This document shows positions 33,694 through 45,745 of a DNA stretch of 64,000 bases, in pieces. The DNA lies in NCBI GenBank assembly GCA_025449115.1, contig JAHLKC010000093.1, positions 102,372 to 166,371 of the forward strand. The letters are read 5' to 3'. Numbering within the stretch: position 1 is the first letter of the stretch; every line of letters begins with the position of its first letter. The notes below the pieces were generated by a model that had not been told where the DNA came from, ran no database searches, and saw nothing but the letters and a program-made list of their open reading frames with translations. Source of the stretch: Chytridium lagenaria. Its lineage: Eukaryota; Chytridiomycota; Chytridiomycetes; Chytridiales; Chytridiaceae. A program made the position numbers and the translations under genes.

Positions 33694-34242
33694 TTACTTG
33701 GAGTTCAGGTACTTGGTGACCGCCTTTGTCCCCACCGAGACGGCATGCTTAGCAAGCTCCCCAGGCAAAATAAGACGCACCGAAGTCTGAATCTTCCTAG
33801 ACGAGATGGTAGGTATCTTATTACAAGCAGCAAGTTTTGACGCCTCCCCAGCAATTCTCTCAAATATATCATTAACAAATGAGTTCAAGATCGACATGGC
33901 TTTTTCAGAGATGCCGTATTCTGGGTGGACTTGCTTGAGGACTTTGGAAATGTAGGAGGAAAAGGTCTCTTTTCTTGACTTTTTCTTGGTCTTGGATGCG
34001 TCTTTGGTCTTTTTTTCGGCGGTCTTTGCGGGGGCTTTGCCGGCAGGCTTGGTGTGATGGATGGAGATGAAGTAGGTGAGTGTTGTTGATTGTTGAGGAT
34101 GTGATGGGATGGAGGAGAACGCGGAAGGTATGCATGGGCAAGTTCATTGTTGAGTGAAAAGATTGCGAACAGAGGGAACAGAGTTTCGAATGGAAGTTAC
34201 CTTTTTCTCAGCAGGAGCCTTTCCTCCTTCCTTGGGGAGCAT
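33694..34242 (-). CDS. Histone H2B
   Basis: A core nucleosome subunit. Exon 1 (34201-34242) encodes [14 protein letters not shown], and exon 2 (33694-34047) the rest, joined by a GTAACT donor and an AAG acceptor. The protein is about 131 residues, as usual for H2B. It has a Lys-rich N-terminal tail ([18 protein letters not shown]) and the histone fold ([57 protein letters not shown]), ending [10 protein letters not shown]. The frame is intact throughout. No H2A gene is visible next to it, although fungal H2A/H2B genes are often divergent pairs. A TATA-like stretch lies about 85 bases upstream. Confidence 0.95.
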
Positions 34243-34324
34243 GTTGAATGTGTTGGTAACTTGGTGGTGGTGGTGGTGATGGTGGTGGTTGGTTGTTGTG
34301 CTGTGATACCATCCCCAATTCGAA

Positions 34325-34340
34325 AAAAATATAAAATGAA
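34325..34340 (-). promoter_or_regulatory. TATA-like box upstream of H2B
   Basis: CATTTTATATTTTTTT on the minus strand lies 85-100 bases upstream of the H2B start at 34242. This is positional evidence only. Confidence 0.3.
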
Positions 34341-34745
34341 TGACGCTTTGGGATTGGCTGTCACTGTTACAAAAATTAAAATTTGCTTTTGAAGGAGGTT
34401 TGACATCTCTCATCGTCGTGATGGTGATGTGGATCACCTAAAGTCTGCTTTAAGAGTGCTACCCAAGTGTTTTACCAATGTTGAGGTTAGTCATTATGCG
34501 AGAGTAGGATACGTTGAGTAAAGCAGTGGGGATGGAGGGATGGAGGGATGATAGACATGATGAGGATTATTGATACTTTAGGTGAATGCATGGCCTTTTT
34601 TAAGCAAGTGCTCAACATTGGAACTGCAATAATAAATTGTTATATGTCTTTAGAAAACGACGGAAGTGAATATTAAAAGGCAACGTTTTTTATAATCCAC
34701 ATTACCAGTTTTATTTTATTGAAAAAAGGAATTGAAAAAGACACA

Positions 34746-35573
34746 TTAAAAATCTCCATTTGCGTAGGCCTGTCCAAATGCAGAGCCGGAAGTGTAGATC
34801 ATGGCGGATGTGCAAGTTCCACCGGCTTCACGGAGACGGCAACGACTTCTCCGTTTGGACGTCCATAAGCTAAAATTATAAGTTAATAAAGGGGACAAAA
34901 ATAATGAACAAATGAACAAGAAAAACAAAGTAAATAAAAATAATCATATCATGTCACCGGTAAATGCATCATCCAAAAAGCATACATAAATATTAAGGGC
35001 AGGATTAAAACTCACCATACATGTATGATTGCTCAACGGAATCATACGCAATTCTACTGCCTCCAAGCGCACTGTTCACCTCGGCTTCCGTGATCCCCCT
35101 CTCAAGTTGCCTGGCCGCGCAGTGATTAGAAATTGCGGTTCCAGCAGGGATGTTTCCGGTGGCCTTGTCAAAACGAGCCCCATTAGCTCCACCGAACGCT
35201 GGCTCAGCACGAATCTCATCGGTCTCAAGGTCGTCAGCGGTGATGTCATCGTCGGTCAAGTCGTCAGCGGACATGGCGTCTTCTTGGAGAGCGTTCTGGA
35301 CGGCTTCGGCAAACAAGTCGGCGACATCTGCGATGATGGCGGCTTCCTTGTGGCTGTAGCTGCGACGTGAGAGGCCGTTCTATTTTTTTATAAGTGGTTG
35401 GTTTAGATTGTTTGTGTGTGTGTGAAGGATCCCATCAATTAAAGGGGGTTTAAGGATTGATTAGATATTACCTCAACGGGAAGTGCATTTGCCGAGGTGA
35501 GAAAGAGGGAGAAGAGAGTGGTGAAGATTGCAATAAAGGCCACCAAGAGGCCGCGCTTGTAGGAAGCCGTCAT
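34746..35573 (-). CDS. Secreted protein with DUF4258-like segment
   Basis: Exons are 35472-35573, 35016-35379 and 34746-34869, with consensus splice sites. Exon 1 encodes a signal peptide (LLVAFIATIFTTLFSLFLTS). A possible dibasic site (GLSRR) opens exon 2, and an Asp/Ala-rich spacer (SADDLTDDDITADDLETDE) follows. The conserved-looking core is NHCAARQLERGITEAEVNSA, then GSRIAYDSVEQSYMYG and PNGEVVAV. This His-x-x-x-x-Gln-Leu-Glu-Arg-Gly-Ile pattern resembles DUF4258/BrnT-type small domains, which in bacteria can be RNase-like; function here is unproven. The C-terminus (GGTCTSAMIYTSG) lies one base out of frame after about 34830. Confidence 0.6.
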
Positions 35574-36597
35574 TCTTGTTGATGGATGTGTAAATGTCTT
35601 GTAATGGATGGAGAGCGAGGGGAGGGGGTAGTTGAGGTGATGGATGATGTTTAAAAGAGAAATATGCAGAGTTTTTTCTGATGGAAGGGCGGGGGTGTGA
35701 TGATATGGGGGTGGGAGTAAGTCAGTAGTTTGTTTTTATTTAGAATAAATACTTTTAGTAATAATACAGATGCATGGAATAATTGTTTGCAAAGACAAAA
35801 AGACGGCAATATCTAATTTAATGCAAATATGTTGAGATTTAATAAATATTTAGATGAAGAAGACTGATATGCTTGAACACTAATTTATTCATTTTACATT
35901 TTTGATGAAGAACTTAGGGACGAAGGGCCAACGTGGATTTTGTGTATTATCTGTTCTTAATCTTTAAATGAAATCCATCTTGTTTTAATCTGACAGATGC
36001 CCATGTCTTTCCTATTTTGGTCTTTATACAATTTCCTTTTTAGTAAGACTGTGACTTTTTGTCATACACACATGTCAGACGGAGAGACAGTTCAGATGGC
36101 TTTCCTGTCACACATCCACAATAAAGTCATCAATAGTAGCATGCTTAGCCCTATTTTCTCTATTATACACAAATCCACGATGATAAAATTTTACTTAAGC
36201 TAAAGTATTATTACTATATACAGACAGACAGACATTAAATAAGATTACATATTGTATTTTAATCATTTTATTTATTTATTTATTGAACTTGACAATAATA
36301 AAATCAGAGATAAGTTGAGTAATAAAATGTGGTGTCTCTAGTAAACAATAATATTTTATAAGATTTTATTTGCTTATTATTTATTTTTTTTTATTTTATC
36401 ATCGGCCGGCTACCTACATATTTCCATCCTTCCATCACATCCATCCATCCATCCATCCAAAATTATAATATTTACATTCCTCCCCATTTTCTCCTCTAAA
36501 TCTGCTCTAAACCTGCATCCCACCTTCACCTTCACTCGCTAAAACACAACCTCCCCCCCACCCCAACGAAAAAACCTCAACATCCTCCCCACTCATC
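35574..36597. other. Intergenic region between divergent secreted-protein genes
   Basis: This separates the minus-strand DUF4258-like gene from the plus-strand peptide gene and should hold both promoters. AT-rich, with a (CATC)n run at about 36432-36460 in the leader of the downstream gene. Confidence 0.45.
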
Positions 36598-37237
36598 ATG
36601 TCCTCCTTCCGTAAAGTCCTCGCTCTCCTCTTCATCAACGCCATCATCATGGCCATCATGACCCACGCCATCCCAATGGACATTGACCGTCGTGCCAACA
36701 ACATGGCCCCCTCCTCCAACTTCCTTGCCGCCAGGAACGCCGAACCTATGGCTCCCCTCCTCCCCGTCAACACTCACAACTTGGAGAGAAGGCAAAGGGG
36801 AAAGGCTGCTCCTGCTGCAAAGAAGGCCGCGGCGGCTCCTAAAGGAAAGGCTGGTGGTGCTAAGAAAGGAGGTAAAAAAAAAACAAACAACTCTACACTT
36901 TTCTTTTTATTGTTCTTCCATATTCACTCGATATTTTTCTTCTTCACCTTTTTTTTACAAACCAGGACGATACACCAAAGCCGACCCCTCTGCTGCCGCT
37001 AAAGTCAAGAACGCCGTCTTGGGTAATTTCCATTTCCTTCTTTTCCCATTTTTTTTTAAATCAACACTGACTCACCCCATCCTTTCAGCCTTAATGGGCA
37101 AAGCCAAAGCCGCTCTCGCCAAAGTCGGTTCCTCCATCCGTGGTGCCGCAGGAAAAGCAGGAGCTGCTCTCAGCAAGTTGAACCCCTTTGCGAAGAAGGC
37201 TGCTCCTGCTCCTGCTAAAAAGGGCGGGAGGGCGTAA
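36598..37237 (+). CDS. Secreted Lys/Ala-rich peptide precursor (prepro layout)
   Basis: Exons are 36598-36871, 36966-37022 and 37089-37237, all with in-phase GT..AG junctions. The N-terminus (KVLALLFINAIIMAIMTHA) is a signal peptide. The propeptide carries dibasic sites (DRRA, LERRQR) suited to Kex2-type cleavage. The remainder is strongly basic: KGKAAPAAKKAAAAPKGKAG, then a predicted amphipathic helix region (VKNAVLALMGKAKAALAKVG) and a KLNPFAKKAAPAPAKKGG tail. Composition resembles a histone H1 tail, but the signal peptide argues for export. A cationic membrane-active or cell-wall-binding role is inference. The frame is intact. Confidence 0.7.
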
Positions 37238-39641
37238 ACCCCTTTTCATTCATTGTTTTTCGTTTGTTTTTTTTCCTATTGCATGGCGGTTAAGATGCTA
37301 TTCGTGTTTATTAATAAAGGGGTGTTATGAGATTGCTCTTTTGGGAGTTCCATTAATCGATGCTATTTGTTAATGTGTTGCAGGAGCTCCATTCTTCATA
37401 AAACCTCTCTCGCCATCGCTGCCTCCAGCCTTACGTAATCTTTGAAGTAAATAGTATATATTTCCAAAATTTTACTTTATAGTAACAAAATTTGTGTTTA
37501 GTCAAGTTTGATCCAGTATCACTTGAAATGCACCTCAGTCGTCCGAAAAATTAAGGACATAACACATGAGGCGGGGTTTCGATTCCCCGAGCGCGCACAC
37601 CTTGATTAGTTAGTAGAGGAATCGTTAGCAATAAGGAAAGTCTTCCTGCCCTAAGCGCATTAGGGTGCAGTATGCATCCTGCTAATTGGTGCATTTGGTT
37701 TGGGCTGAAAAGTCACTCATGCATAACCGTCTCTACTGGGCCCTTTTCCTCCCTCTCACTTTTTTACAAAATTTTTTCAATATTTTGCATACGAGAACGT
37801 ATTTGGGTCTACTGGCATCATTATTAGATGCAATCGAAAAATAATGAAACGCATCATTGAAACTTGATAGGGGTAGTAAGGCTGGGCTAAAGAAGCATGG
37901 ACGACGGTATCAGCCTCGTTTCATCTACCAGAGGCAGTAGAGGCAAAGGAGGGGGCGGTTGTAGGTGATATTTTTCCGTGAGTGCCTTTTTTCTCTCTTT
38001 GTTGTTGTCAATGTTGTTTATGATCATCATGGATGCCTTTATTCGGTTTCTTTGCGGACTGACCTATTCCATCTTGGCCCGTGTTTCCTTTTGATTATGA
38101 TATAACAAGGGTCGGCTGCTGGTTTGATGAATTCAACATCGTCCATTCAGCCTTGACAAGAACCCAGACTCACGCCACCCCATCTATTCGACCCGTCTCG
38201 GTATCTACAAAGAACACTGCGGTATCGATAACCTCAAAATTTCCTGGGGTCACGACGAGTAAGCCATCGCCGCCCCAATTTTCCCTGTCAATGACACTCT
38301 CATCGCGCCTCTCCCAATCCCTCTACCAAGTTCTCATCCACAACAACGCGCCCATGGTCTTTCCATCGAGCATGAGAGGGTGCTACCGAGGATATTGCAA
38401 GAGGAACTCCTAACTTTTGAAACTTATGAAAGGTGAAAAAGAATCCCTCTTGTGAGTAAGGGATAAATGATGGCGGGCTTTTTGTTCGGTTGCCTTTTTT
38501 TGCCTCGAAGAATTCTTGTAGGGGCCGCTACAAATCTAGGAATTAGGGCCATGAGGTCTGCAGCAGACGTTTGTACATATAGGAAACAAGGTGGCTACTT
38601 ACCCGCTCTGTCAAAGTGACCTAAAGACAAAGGAAAAAAAACACTAAAAAAAAAACAAACGCGCCAACTCATCCTCGCAACATCATCAATCTTTCAAATA
38701 TAATTCACTCGTTTCTACATCAACTCCCGGATCGTCTCCACACTGTCAACCCTCCCTTCGTCCTCTGGTTTCTCCACCCATTTCATGATTAGTTGCAAAA
38801 AATGCGATTCAGGCATCGACCCCGGTTGATGCTATTCGTGTTATAATACAGGGGTGTTATGAGATTGACATACGTGACGGCATTTCATGCTAGCTCCTGT
38901 CATCCATCACCGTCATAGATATATCATGACTACCTTGCGCATCACAACATGTTTGTCAAAAAAAATAAATTTAAGCCCGCTGTCATTGCACCACCTCATA
39001 ATTACTCATCGTCCATTAACAAACCGAAACCTGTACTCGAATCCACCCTCCCATACACAAGCACCAACAGACTTGATCACAACATCACCAAACGCAGCAT
39101 AAAAAAGACAATTTAAAAACCCAACTCTCACATAAAACTCATTTCAATGATATTGCGCGGGCCCGCCAAACAACAAACGACAGATATAAACGATACACGT
39201 CAAAACGAGAATCGAAAAAAAAAAAAAAACAAACCAAAAAGAAGCAAAAACAAAAAGTACTGCAAAAAAACAAAAAACAAAAAGTTTCTATGAAAGAAGG
39301 TAACGGAACAAAAAAAACAAAAAGGAAAAGGTGAATGGATATGACAAAAGACAAACAACAAACAAAAACGAATACCACCTCCAAAAAAAAAGAAAAAGGG
39401 GTAGAGACATTAAAGAAAGGCTAAAAGAGAATCACTGACAAGAAAAGTCAAACAAAGATCAGAAACGGCAAGAATAGAGCGAGAAAAGAATAAGAAAAGT
39501 GTGAAAGAGGGGGGGGGGGGGTTGGGGATCAAAGAACCAGCTTCGACCCCCCAACCGTACATCATTAAAATGGGGAGGAAAAAAAAAGGATTAAAACGTG
39601 GGGGAAAAAAAGATCAACATAAAGAAATCCTTCGACAAATT
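37238..39641. other. Largely non-coding region
   Basis: No convincing protein. A 110-residue open frame at 38081-38413 lacks any recognised motif. A T-arm-like palindrome (CGGGGTTTCGATTCCCCG) lies at 37573-37590 without the rest of a tRNA. The motif GATGCTATTCGTGTT near 37291 recurs near 38829, each followed by a GGGGTGTTATGAGATTG stretch, suggesting a dispersed repeat. The 39.2-39.5 kb part is A-rich with an 11-nt G-run. Confidence 0.45.
37290..37336 (+). repeat. Dispersed repeat copy (partner near 38828-38866)
   Basis: GATGCTATTCGTGTTTATTAATAAAGGGGTGTTATGAGATTG here is closely matched near 38828-38866 (GATGCTATTCGTGTTATAATACAG... GGGGTGTTATGAGATTG), each written in parts below 20 shared bases. 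It overlaps the 3' UTR of the secreted peptide gene. Confidence 0.55.
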
Positions 39642-41870
39642 TCAAGCCTCAACCTCCACGTCCCCCTTCTCTTTAACAGGCCTTGGCACTCCCCTACACC
39701 GATGCGCGCTCAAAGTCTCCCGATGCCGTCTCAACGCATCCGCTCTCGCAAAACTCTTCTCACACCCCGTACAACTGATGCGGCCGTCCCCCATCATGCA
39801 TGCTCCGCAAATGTCTCACAAGATCATGGTTTCGTCGAAACGGTAACTCGCAATGCGGACACGAGAGCGTCGCAGCACCGTGACAGCGAAGATGGGATTT
39901 GACGGCGTGTGGCGTTGGAAGGTCTTGCCGCAGGTTGGGATGGGGCAGTGGTGGACTGTGTTCGAATCAGATGATGGGGCGGCTGCTGGTGGGTGGAGGG
40001 AAGGGAGGCTGGGGGGTGGAGGGTTGCTTGCGGGGACGGGGGATGGAGCGACGAACGGTACGAATTTTGCGGGGAGAGGCTGGTGAGGAGGTGTTGTCGA
40101 CAGGAACGTTGGGTGGTGATGAAGGAGGTACTGGTGGCTGCATGTGATAAATGGGTTGAGGACCAGGTGGTTGCATAAATGTAGACAATTGAGAAGGGGG
40201 TTGTTGGAGATGTTGCTGCTGCTGAATCTGATGCAATGGCGGCATCTGGTGTCCCATAGGCATTTGACTTAAAGGTGGCAGAACAAACCCAGACAACCCC
40301 GTCTTTTCTTTTCGTCGTCTTTTCACGTCCTCCTCTTCCTCCTCCGCTTCATCGGCCCTACCCCTCTTCCCGTCACCATTCACACTTCTTACAGGCGCCT
40401 TCCCACTCCCCACAGATCGTCCAGAAGCCGATGCAGGTCCCACAGAACCTCTCAACGGGATGGACATGGTCGACGTGACCGCTGTCGCTACTCTAGCCAG
40501 CGTTGATCCAAATGTACCGAGCCTGGCAGGTGGTTGTTGGGGTGCTGCTGCAACAGGTTGTTGAAGGGTGGTTGGAGATGGTAATGTCGGTGTGGACGGA
40601 GCTGAGGATTGGAGTGGCTGAGCGACAGATGCAGTTGGCAAACGGACCCCAAGGATCGTAGATAGAAGGTGGTGCTTTAGGCGTCTGATCAATCCGAAGT
40701 CTACAGAAACATGTCCCAGTTTAGTAAAAACATTTTATACATAACCAGAAGCATCCGTAAAACCATACACAGAAATAAAGGGAAAATAAAAACTCACGCA
40801 AGACTCGGCTCATCTTTACCGCTCTGCCTCTTCTTCGACTGCTGATGCTCCGATGTTTGAAACGGAAACTCCATCGATCCCAAAGCTGACGAAGATGTCA
40901 CCGAAGACGCGGCAGGGCTGACCATTCCGTGGCCCATCCTTAACGCCAACCCAAATTGCGCATTCGGCGCCGCAAACGCCTGGTTCAACATCAACCCAAC
41001 GGGATGTCTGACGGGCCTCGGGGCGCTCGTGGATGAACTGCAGATGGATGCGGCGTCGTCGTCGGCTTGGAAACCGTAGGACACCGATGGAGCGTATGAA
41101 GCGACTGATGGAGGTGGGGATGGGTTGCTGGTCGGCAGGTTGGGGATGGAAGCGGCTTGAGTGAACATTAAACCGATGGGGTGTCGCACTGGTCTGGGTG
41201 CTCGTGTTGATGTGCTGGTGATGGATACAGTGTCGTCGTCGGTTTGCAATGCGTGTGAGAGAGAATGGGTGTACGAGCAGAGCGATGGGGGCGGGGATGG
41301 GTTTGCGGTGGGGAGATTCGGGATCGAGGCGGAAATGGTGGATGCAAAGGAGGCAAAGGCGTCGACGGCGACCGAGGGCTTGTGGACAGAGGCGACAGGA
41401 GGTTGAATGCCGAATGCGATGGGATCAAAGCAGTTGGCAGTTGGAGATGCCGGTGCTGATGATGATAGAGTGGGGGAGGCTTGGGAAATGGGAGAGGAGG
41501 AGAAGGCTGTGGTGGTGGAAGCTGAATTGTCATAGGAGAAGTGAGTAAACTGGTGCTGCTGGTGCTGTTGGAACACTTGCTGCTGGTGATTAGATTGAAA
41601 GGGAATGTCAAGGAGAAGGGGTGCGTCGCTCGATCCATCTTCACCGCCCGAGATAAGCATGGGGTCAATCCATGAAGGAAGAGAGGAGACGGAAGGAACA
41701 GTGGGAGGGAAGGCAGTGAGGAGAGCCTCAATGTCCAGGTCTGACAGAGAGAGGGCGGGACCCAAACCCAGAGCGGAGAGAATGGTCCTGTCCGAGAAGA
41801 CGTTCATATTGCCATTGTTGTTGTTGCTGTTGTTATTGCTGTTGTTATGTATGGCTGTTGATTGCCTCAT
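39642..41870 (-). CDS. C2H2 zinc-finger transcription factor
   Basis: The start at 41870 (MRQSTAIHNNS) opens an Asn-repeat, Ser/Pro-rich, about 360-residue first exon with two copies of an internal block (SIPNLPTxNPSPPPS ... RPVRHPxGLM). After an intron at about 40700-40793 the second exon is Pro/Gln-rich with an acidic-basic patch (DEAEEEEEDVKRRRKEK), a likely nuclear localisation signal. Three C2H2 fingers follow at the C-terminus: CPIPTCGKTFQRH with HLRCH, then CPHCELPFRRNHDLVRHLRSMH, then CTGCEKSFARADALRRH, ending at 39642. The frame changes by single bases near 39980, 39900 and 39785. The third finger with the SFARADALRRH helix is typical of fungal C2H2 regulators. Targets are unknown. 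Confidence 0.82.
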
Positions 41871-44277
41871 GGTTGCTTGGCGATCTTGGGGGTGGGTGTT
41901 GAGAGATAAGAGTCACGTAAGTAATTGAATTGGATAGCCCGATGGATGGATGAAAGGCTATGATGGATGGATGGATGGATGGCTGTATTGATGGATGGAT
42001 GAAGGGATGAATGACTGAATGCAAGGTGACGCTCGTCGTCGCTTGGTCGTCGTTTGATGTGAAGGAGAAAAAAAAAAAAAGGGGAAAAAAGACGCAGCTG
42101 TGGGGGGGTGAGAGGTGAGAGATTCAAAAGAAGGGGTGGTGTGAGCACATAATTCAAGCAACTAATAAGAAAAATGGAATTAAATTGAAATAATTGACAA
42201 TAGGTTACACAATCTAATATCGTGTAACATCAAGTCTTGTAAATTTCTGATCTTGTGATCAAAAATCTCTATTTTATTTTTTTCTTTTTTTCTTTCCTTT
42301 TTAAATGTAATTAAATTATTATTATTAATTATTCTTTATTTTATTATTTATTATTACAAAGTATGACTTGTGGTTGTTATTGTCCCTTTCACCGTGATCA
42401 CACCCACCCACCCCGCAATATTGCTATTTAAACAAAAATATCCACCTTGCCCTTCCCTTTTTTATTACCCCCCCATCACCCTACCCTCACTGGTCACCCA
42501 CCACACCATCTCGCGTGAGTACAATAAGAAAGGAGGCAGAGGAGACCGCTGCTTTGCTAAGATCTACTTAATACCCAGCTGTAATAGGATTATTGATAAA
42601 TAATATTAAATTAACCCCAAATGGTATCACATTTCGATGATTCGAATTCTCTAAAGTCTCCACAACTTTAAACTCGATTCTGAGCGTTTACTGCGCTGGA
42701 GTGTCCCAATTTTAAACATAGAACCTTCCGAGTATACCAATTCCTCACACAAACATTCAATATGTATTTGTTATGTTTTTCAAATTTCTGTGTGCAAGCA
42801 TTGTCTGTATGAGGTTTTTATTTACAGACGAATAGTGAAAAGGTATGAAATTCCAAGTTTCGGCGGGGAATGAATCATACCGATTTTAAAACTGACGGAA
42901 AACCACGAAAATTGCAACATTTACGTGTCCGTACCATGTTTTATTCACCGTTACGAAGCCTTTCAATTGGTTGGGGAGAGTTTGGCCTGGATCCAAGCTT
43001 TGGCCTACGAGCGATTTGCCAAAAGAGAGCGTGGGTCGCATTTGTTACATGTAGGAGAGAATGTGTTCGTATGCGTGGAATTAATGCAGAGAGTATATGA
43101 TTGAAGTGAAACTTGTGAAGATAATGTATACACGAGAACAATCGTACTATTGAAGTGATACATACAGAGTATTTATACAGGAGTCAAGTTGTGGACACGT
43201 GACAGTGAGGATATAAAAAAACACTCGTCAACCGCGCCCTATATCCCATAGGAATTGGTGAGGTTAAGTTGAAGTCCGTGGTAAAGATGCGTAACTTGGG
43301 GGGAAAGTAAGTGATTGGTGAAGGTAGTCGGCGATCATACCACGCGTAGGAAGGTACGCGACAGATACCGAAGTAATTTGTAGGTGTTCAACAAGAATCC
43401 CCTCTTGTAACTTATTAGTAAGTAACGAAACAGCAAATTTTTGTATGTATAACCAAAAATGATTTCTGAATTCTCAAAAAATATAGATTAATTTCGGAGA
43501 CTGAACTTTAGTAAACACGCACTTCTACAATTCGCTGGAGCGGGTAGTATGTATATTCCACTCGTATATGTAGAGGTTGGTCTGACTCGCCCCACCAAGT
43601 GCGTTTTCACTATCTTCTTCAACCTCACAAGCCGTATAGTAAGGACCGACTATTACATCGCTAGTTTGTAGAAGGTAATAAATCACTAACCAGACTTGAA
43701 ACAATCAAGCAGAGATATTGGCCAAAACCTAACCGTTGTGATCATGCAGCGCGCTCAACTTTGACCCCTTGATCCATGCCTGCAAGCACCGGTACTAGAA
43801 TCTGTCTGTGAACACTCTAGTATTTATAAATTTATGTTTTACATCTGCTTTATTTGTAAAAAATCAATGAGAGCATCGCAAGTAAAAACAGAAGTGTCCG
43901 ATTTTTATGGAAATACCCTTTTTTTATGGTCGTTTTTTTTTTTAAAAGTAATAGTATAAGGAAAACACAACCGCAAATATCGGAAAAACAAAAACAAAAG
44001 CCTCGTGAGTCTTAAAGTTATATTGGAGAATTAGAACGCAATATCCATGCGAACGTGATAAGTAATAAGTATTTCAAAAATAATTTCCAAAAAAGAAGAA
44101 CGCAACACAACCAAAAAAAAAATATAAAAAAATAGTACATAAAGACTGTAGACCTGCAGTCGCCTTTTAAAAAAGAACAATCGTTCTATTATAAGAATTT
44201 CAAAGGATGGAGAGAGGGAATAGGATTTCGGTAAAGTACGTATTTGAAATATAAACAAGGGATAACAACAAGCTATT
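41871..44277. other. Intergenic region with GGAT repeats
   Basis: A (GGAT)n microsatellite (about 41940-42010) lies in the leader of the C2H2 gene. AT-rich beyond 42170. No recognised protein in 2.4 kb. Confidence 0.5.
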
Positions 44278-45745
44278 TTACGCGTTTAATCTCACGGAAG
44301 CCATCTCCGCCTTCTTAACACCCACAGAAATCAGGTCAAGAATATCCGTCTCCCAAAATCCATTCTCATAGTCCACTAGCCCATACCACTCCAAAACATC
44401 TGACCATCCCACCACTGAATCTTGTAATGCCTTCCAGTCAATGGATTTGGTGCGCCACGAGATGCTTCTGCATGTGCATCCCTCCTCCATATCAATGGGA
44501 TCAGAGTCCATTTCCCCGCTCATGCTACCGGCTTGCATCGCGGCGGCAGCGGCATACTGGGCAGCCTGAAGATGGTGAAATGACGAAAGCGCCATCGATG
44601 GGAAACCCAGGTTTTGGGCAACATTGGGGTGAGTTAAGCGATAGGCTGAGACCATGCCTCCAGCGTCTGGGAATCCGGCCACAAGACTGTGGGGTTGTGC
44701 ATGGAAAGTGTGGAAGGAAGGGATGAGGACCGGTAGACACCCCCATTGCAGCATCAAGTTCCGCTTGAATAGACGCAGCAGTTGAAGCCATAGTCGACGC
44801 TGCGGCCGCGGCAGCAAGAGCAGCAGCAGCCGCTGCTGCCGATCCGGAGGAAGCTGCTATGGTGAAGCCGTTGCGGCTGTTGACGCCACCGGGCTCGGGG
44901 TGGAAGACTGGAGAAGCCGGAGGAGAGGCCAGAAGGTTCCATCTGCATCAGATTCATCATCATCATAAAGTTTTCTTGCTGTGCTTGAGTGGCTGCGAGT
45001 TGGGGAGGGTCTATGGACCCCCGGGCTTGGCGGGCAGCTGTTAGGACCGCGTCCATGCCAAAACCCAGCATGCCGGGTTGGGTGCTGGAGGGGCTGGTGT
45101 GAGAGGATGATGAGGATGCGAGGGTGGATGTGTTTGCAAAGTGGTTAGAAGAGTTGAACGCGGAGCGAAGGACTGAGCTTGAGGTGGGAGGATGGTAGAG
45201 TTGGGAGATGTTGATGTGACATTGTTGGTGAGAGCAGAAAAAGTTGGGATGGACGATGATAATGTGGACGAGTTTTGTGGTGACGAGAGCGAGAATGAAG
45301 CTTTGGATCTTTGCTTGCCATCATCGAGCTTGAGTGCGAGAGTCACGGCCTTCAACCATTGGGAATTTAGGTGAGTCCAGAATTCTCGACGAAGCTCTGC
45401 TGGATCTTCCCCCTCGAGCTGCATGTCATCTCCAAAGTTCTCAGAAGTCAGTCCAAGACTCTCACACTGTGTGGCAATAGCGTCCATGAGGTGGGAAAGA
45501 AGATCAATGGCGGTGAAGGGGTTGTTGGAGTCGAGGAGATCAGAGATGGTTGCTAATGTGTCAAGGACCTGGTCCAAGGTTGGGGGGTGTTCATCCTGAT
45601 GCAAAGCCTGATGAGGATATGCCACTTGATGAAGGACGTGACGAGATGAAGAGTTGGAGGACGGTCCTGAGATAGAACCTGATCGGGATGGGGTAGGCCT
45701 GGAAGACGACCTATCGCTGCGAACACTGCCGGGAGGAAGAGACAT
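44278..45745 (-). CDS. Low-complexity Ser/Ala/Met-rich protein, unknown
   Basis: I do not recognise the family. The start at 45745 (MSLPPGSVRSDRSSSRPTPS) is followed by a possibly folded helical region (LDQVLDTLATISDLLDSNN; SHLMDAIATQCESLGL; LRREFWTHLNSQWLKAVTLA). Ser/Asn and Pro-rich tracts come next, then LGFGMDAVLTAARQARGS, a Met-rich run (NFMMMMNLMQME) and an Ala-rich tract. The C-terminus has YRLTHPNVAQNLGFPSMA and DWKALQDSVVGWSDVLEWYG, ending at 44278. The frame changes near 45070, 44930 and 44770. The composition suggests a transcriptional co-regulator; this is a guess. Confidence 0.55.

Noticed and set aside
37560..37605. T-arm-like hairpin CGGGGTTTCGATTCCCCG followed by AGCGCGC
   Set aside because: The loop has eight bases and no matching 5' acceptor strand or D-arm was found upstream, so no tRNA is called.
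38081..38413. 110-residue plus-strand open frame
   Set aside because: No recognisable motif, signal peptide or splice support; composition gives no reason to call a gene.
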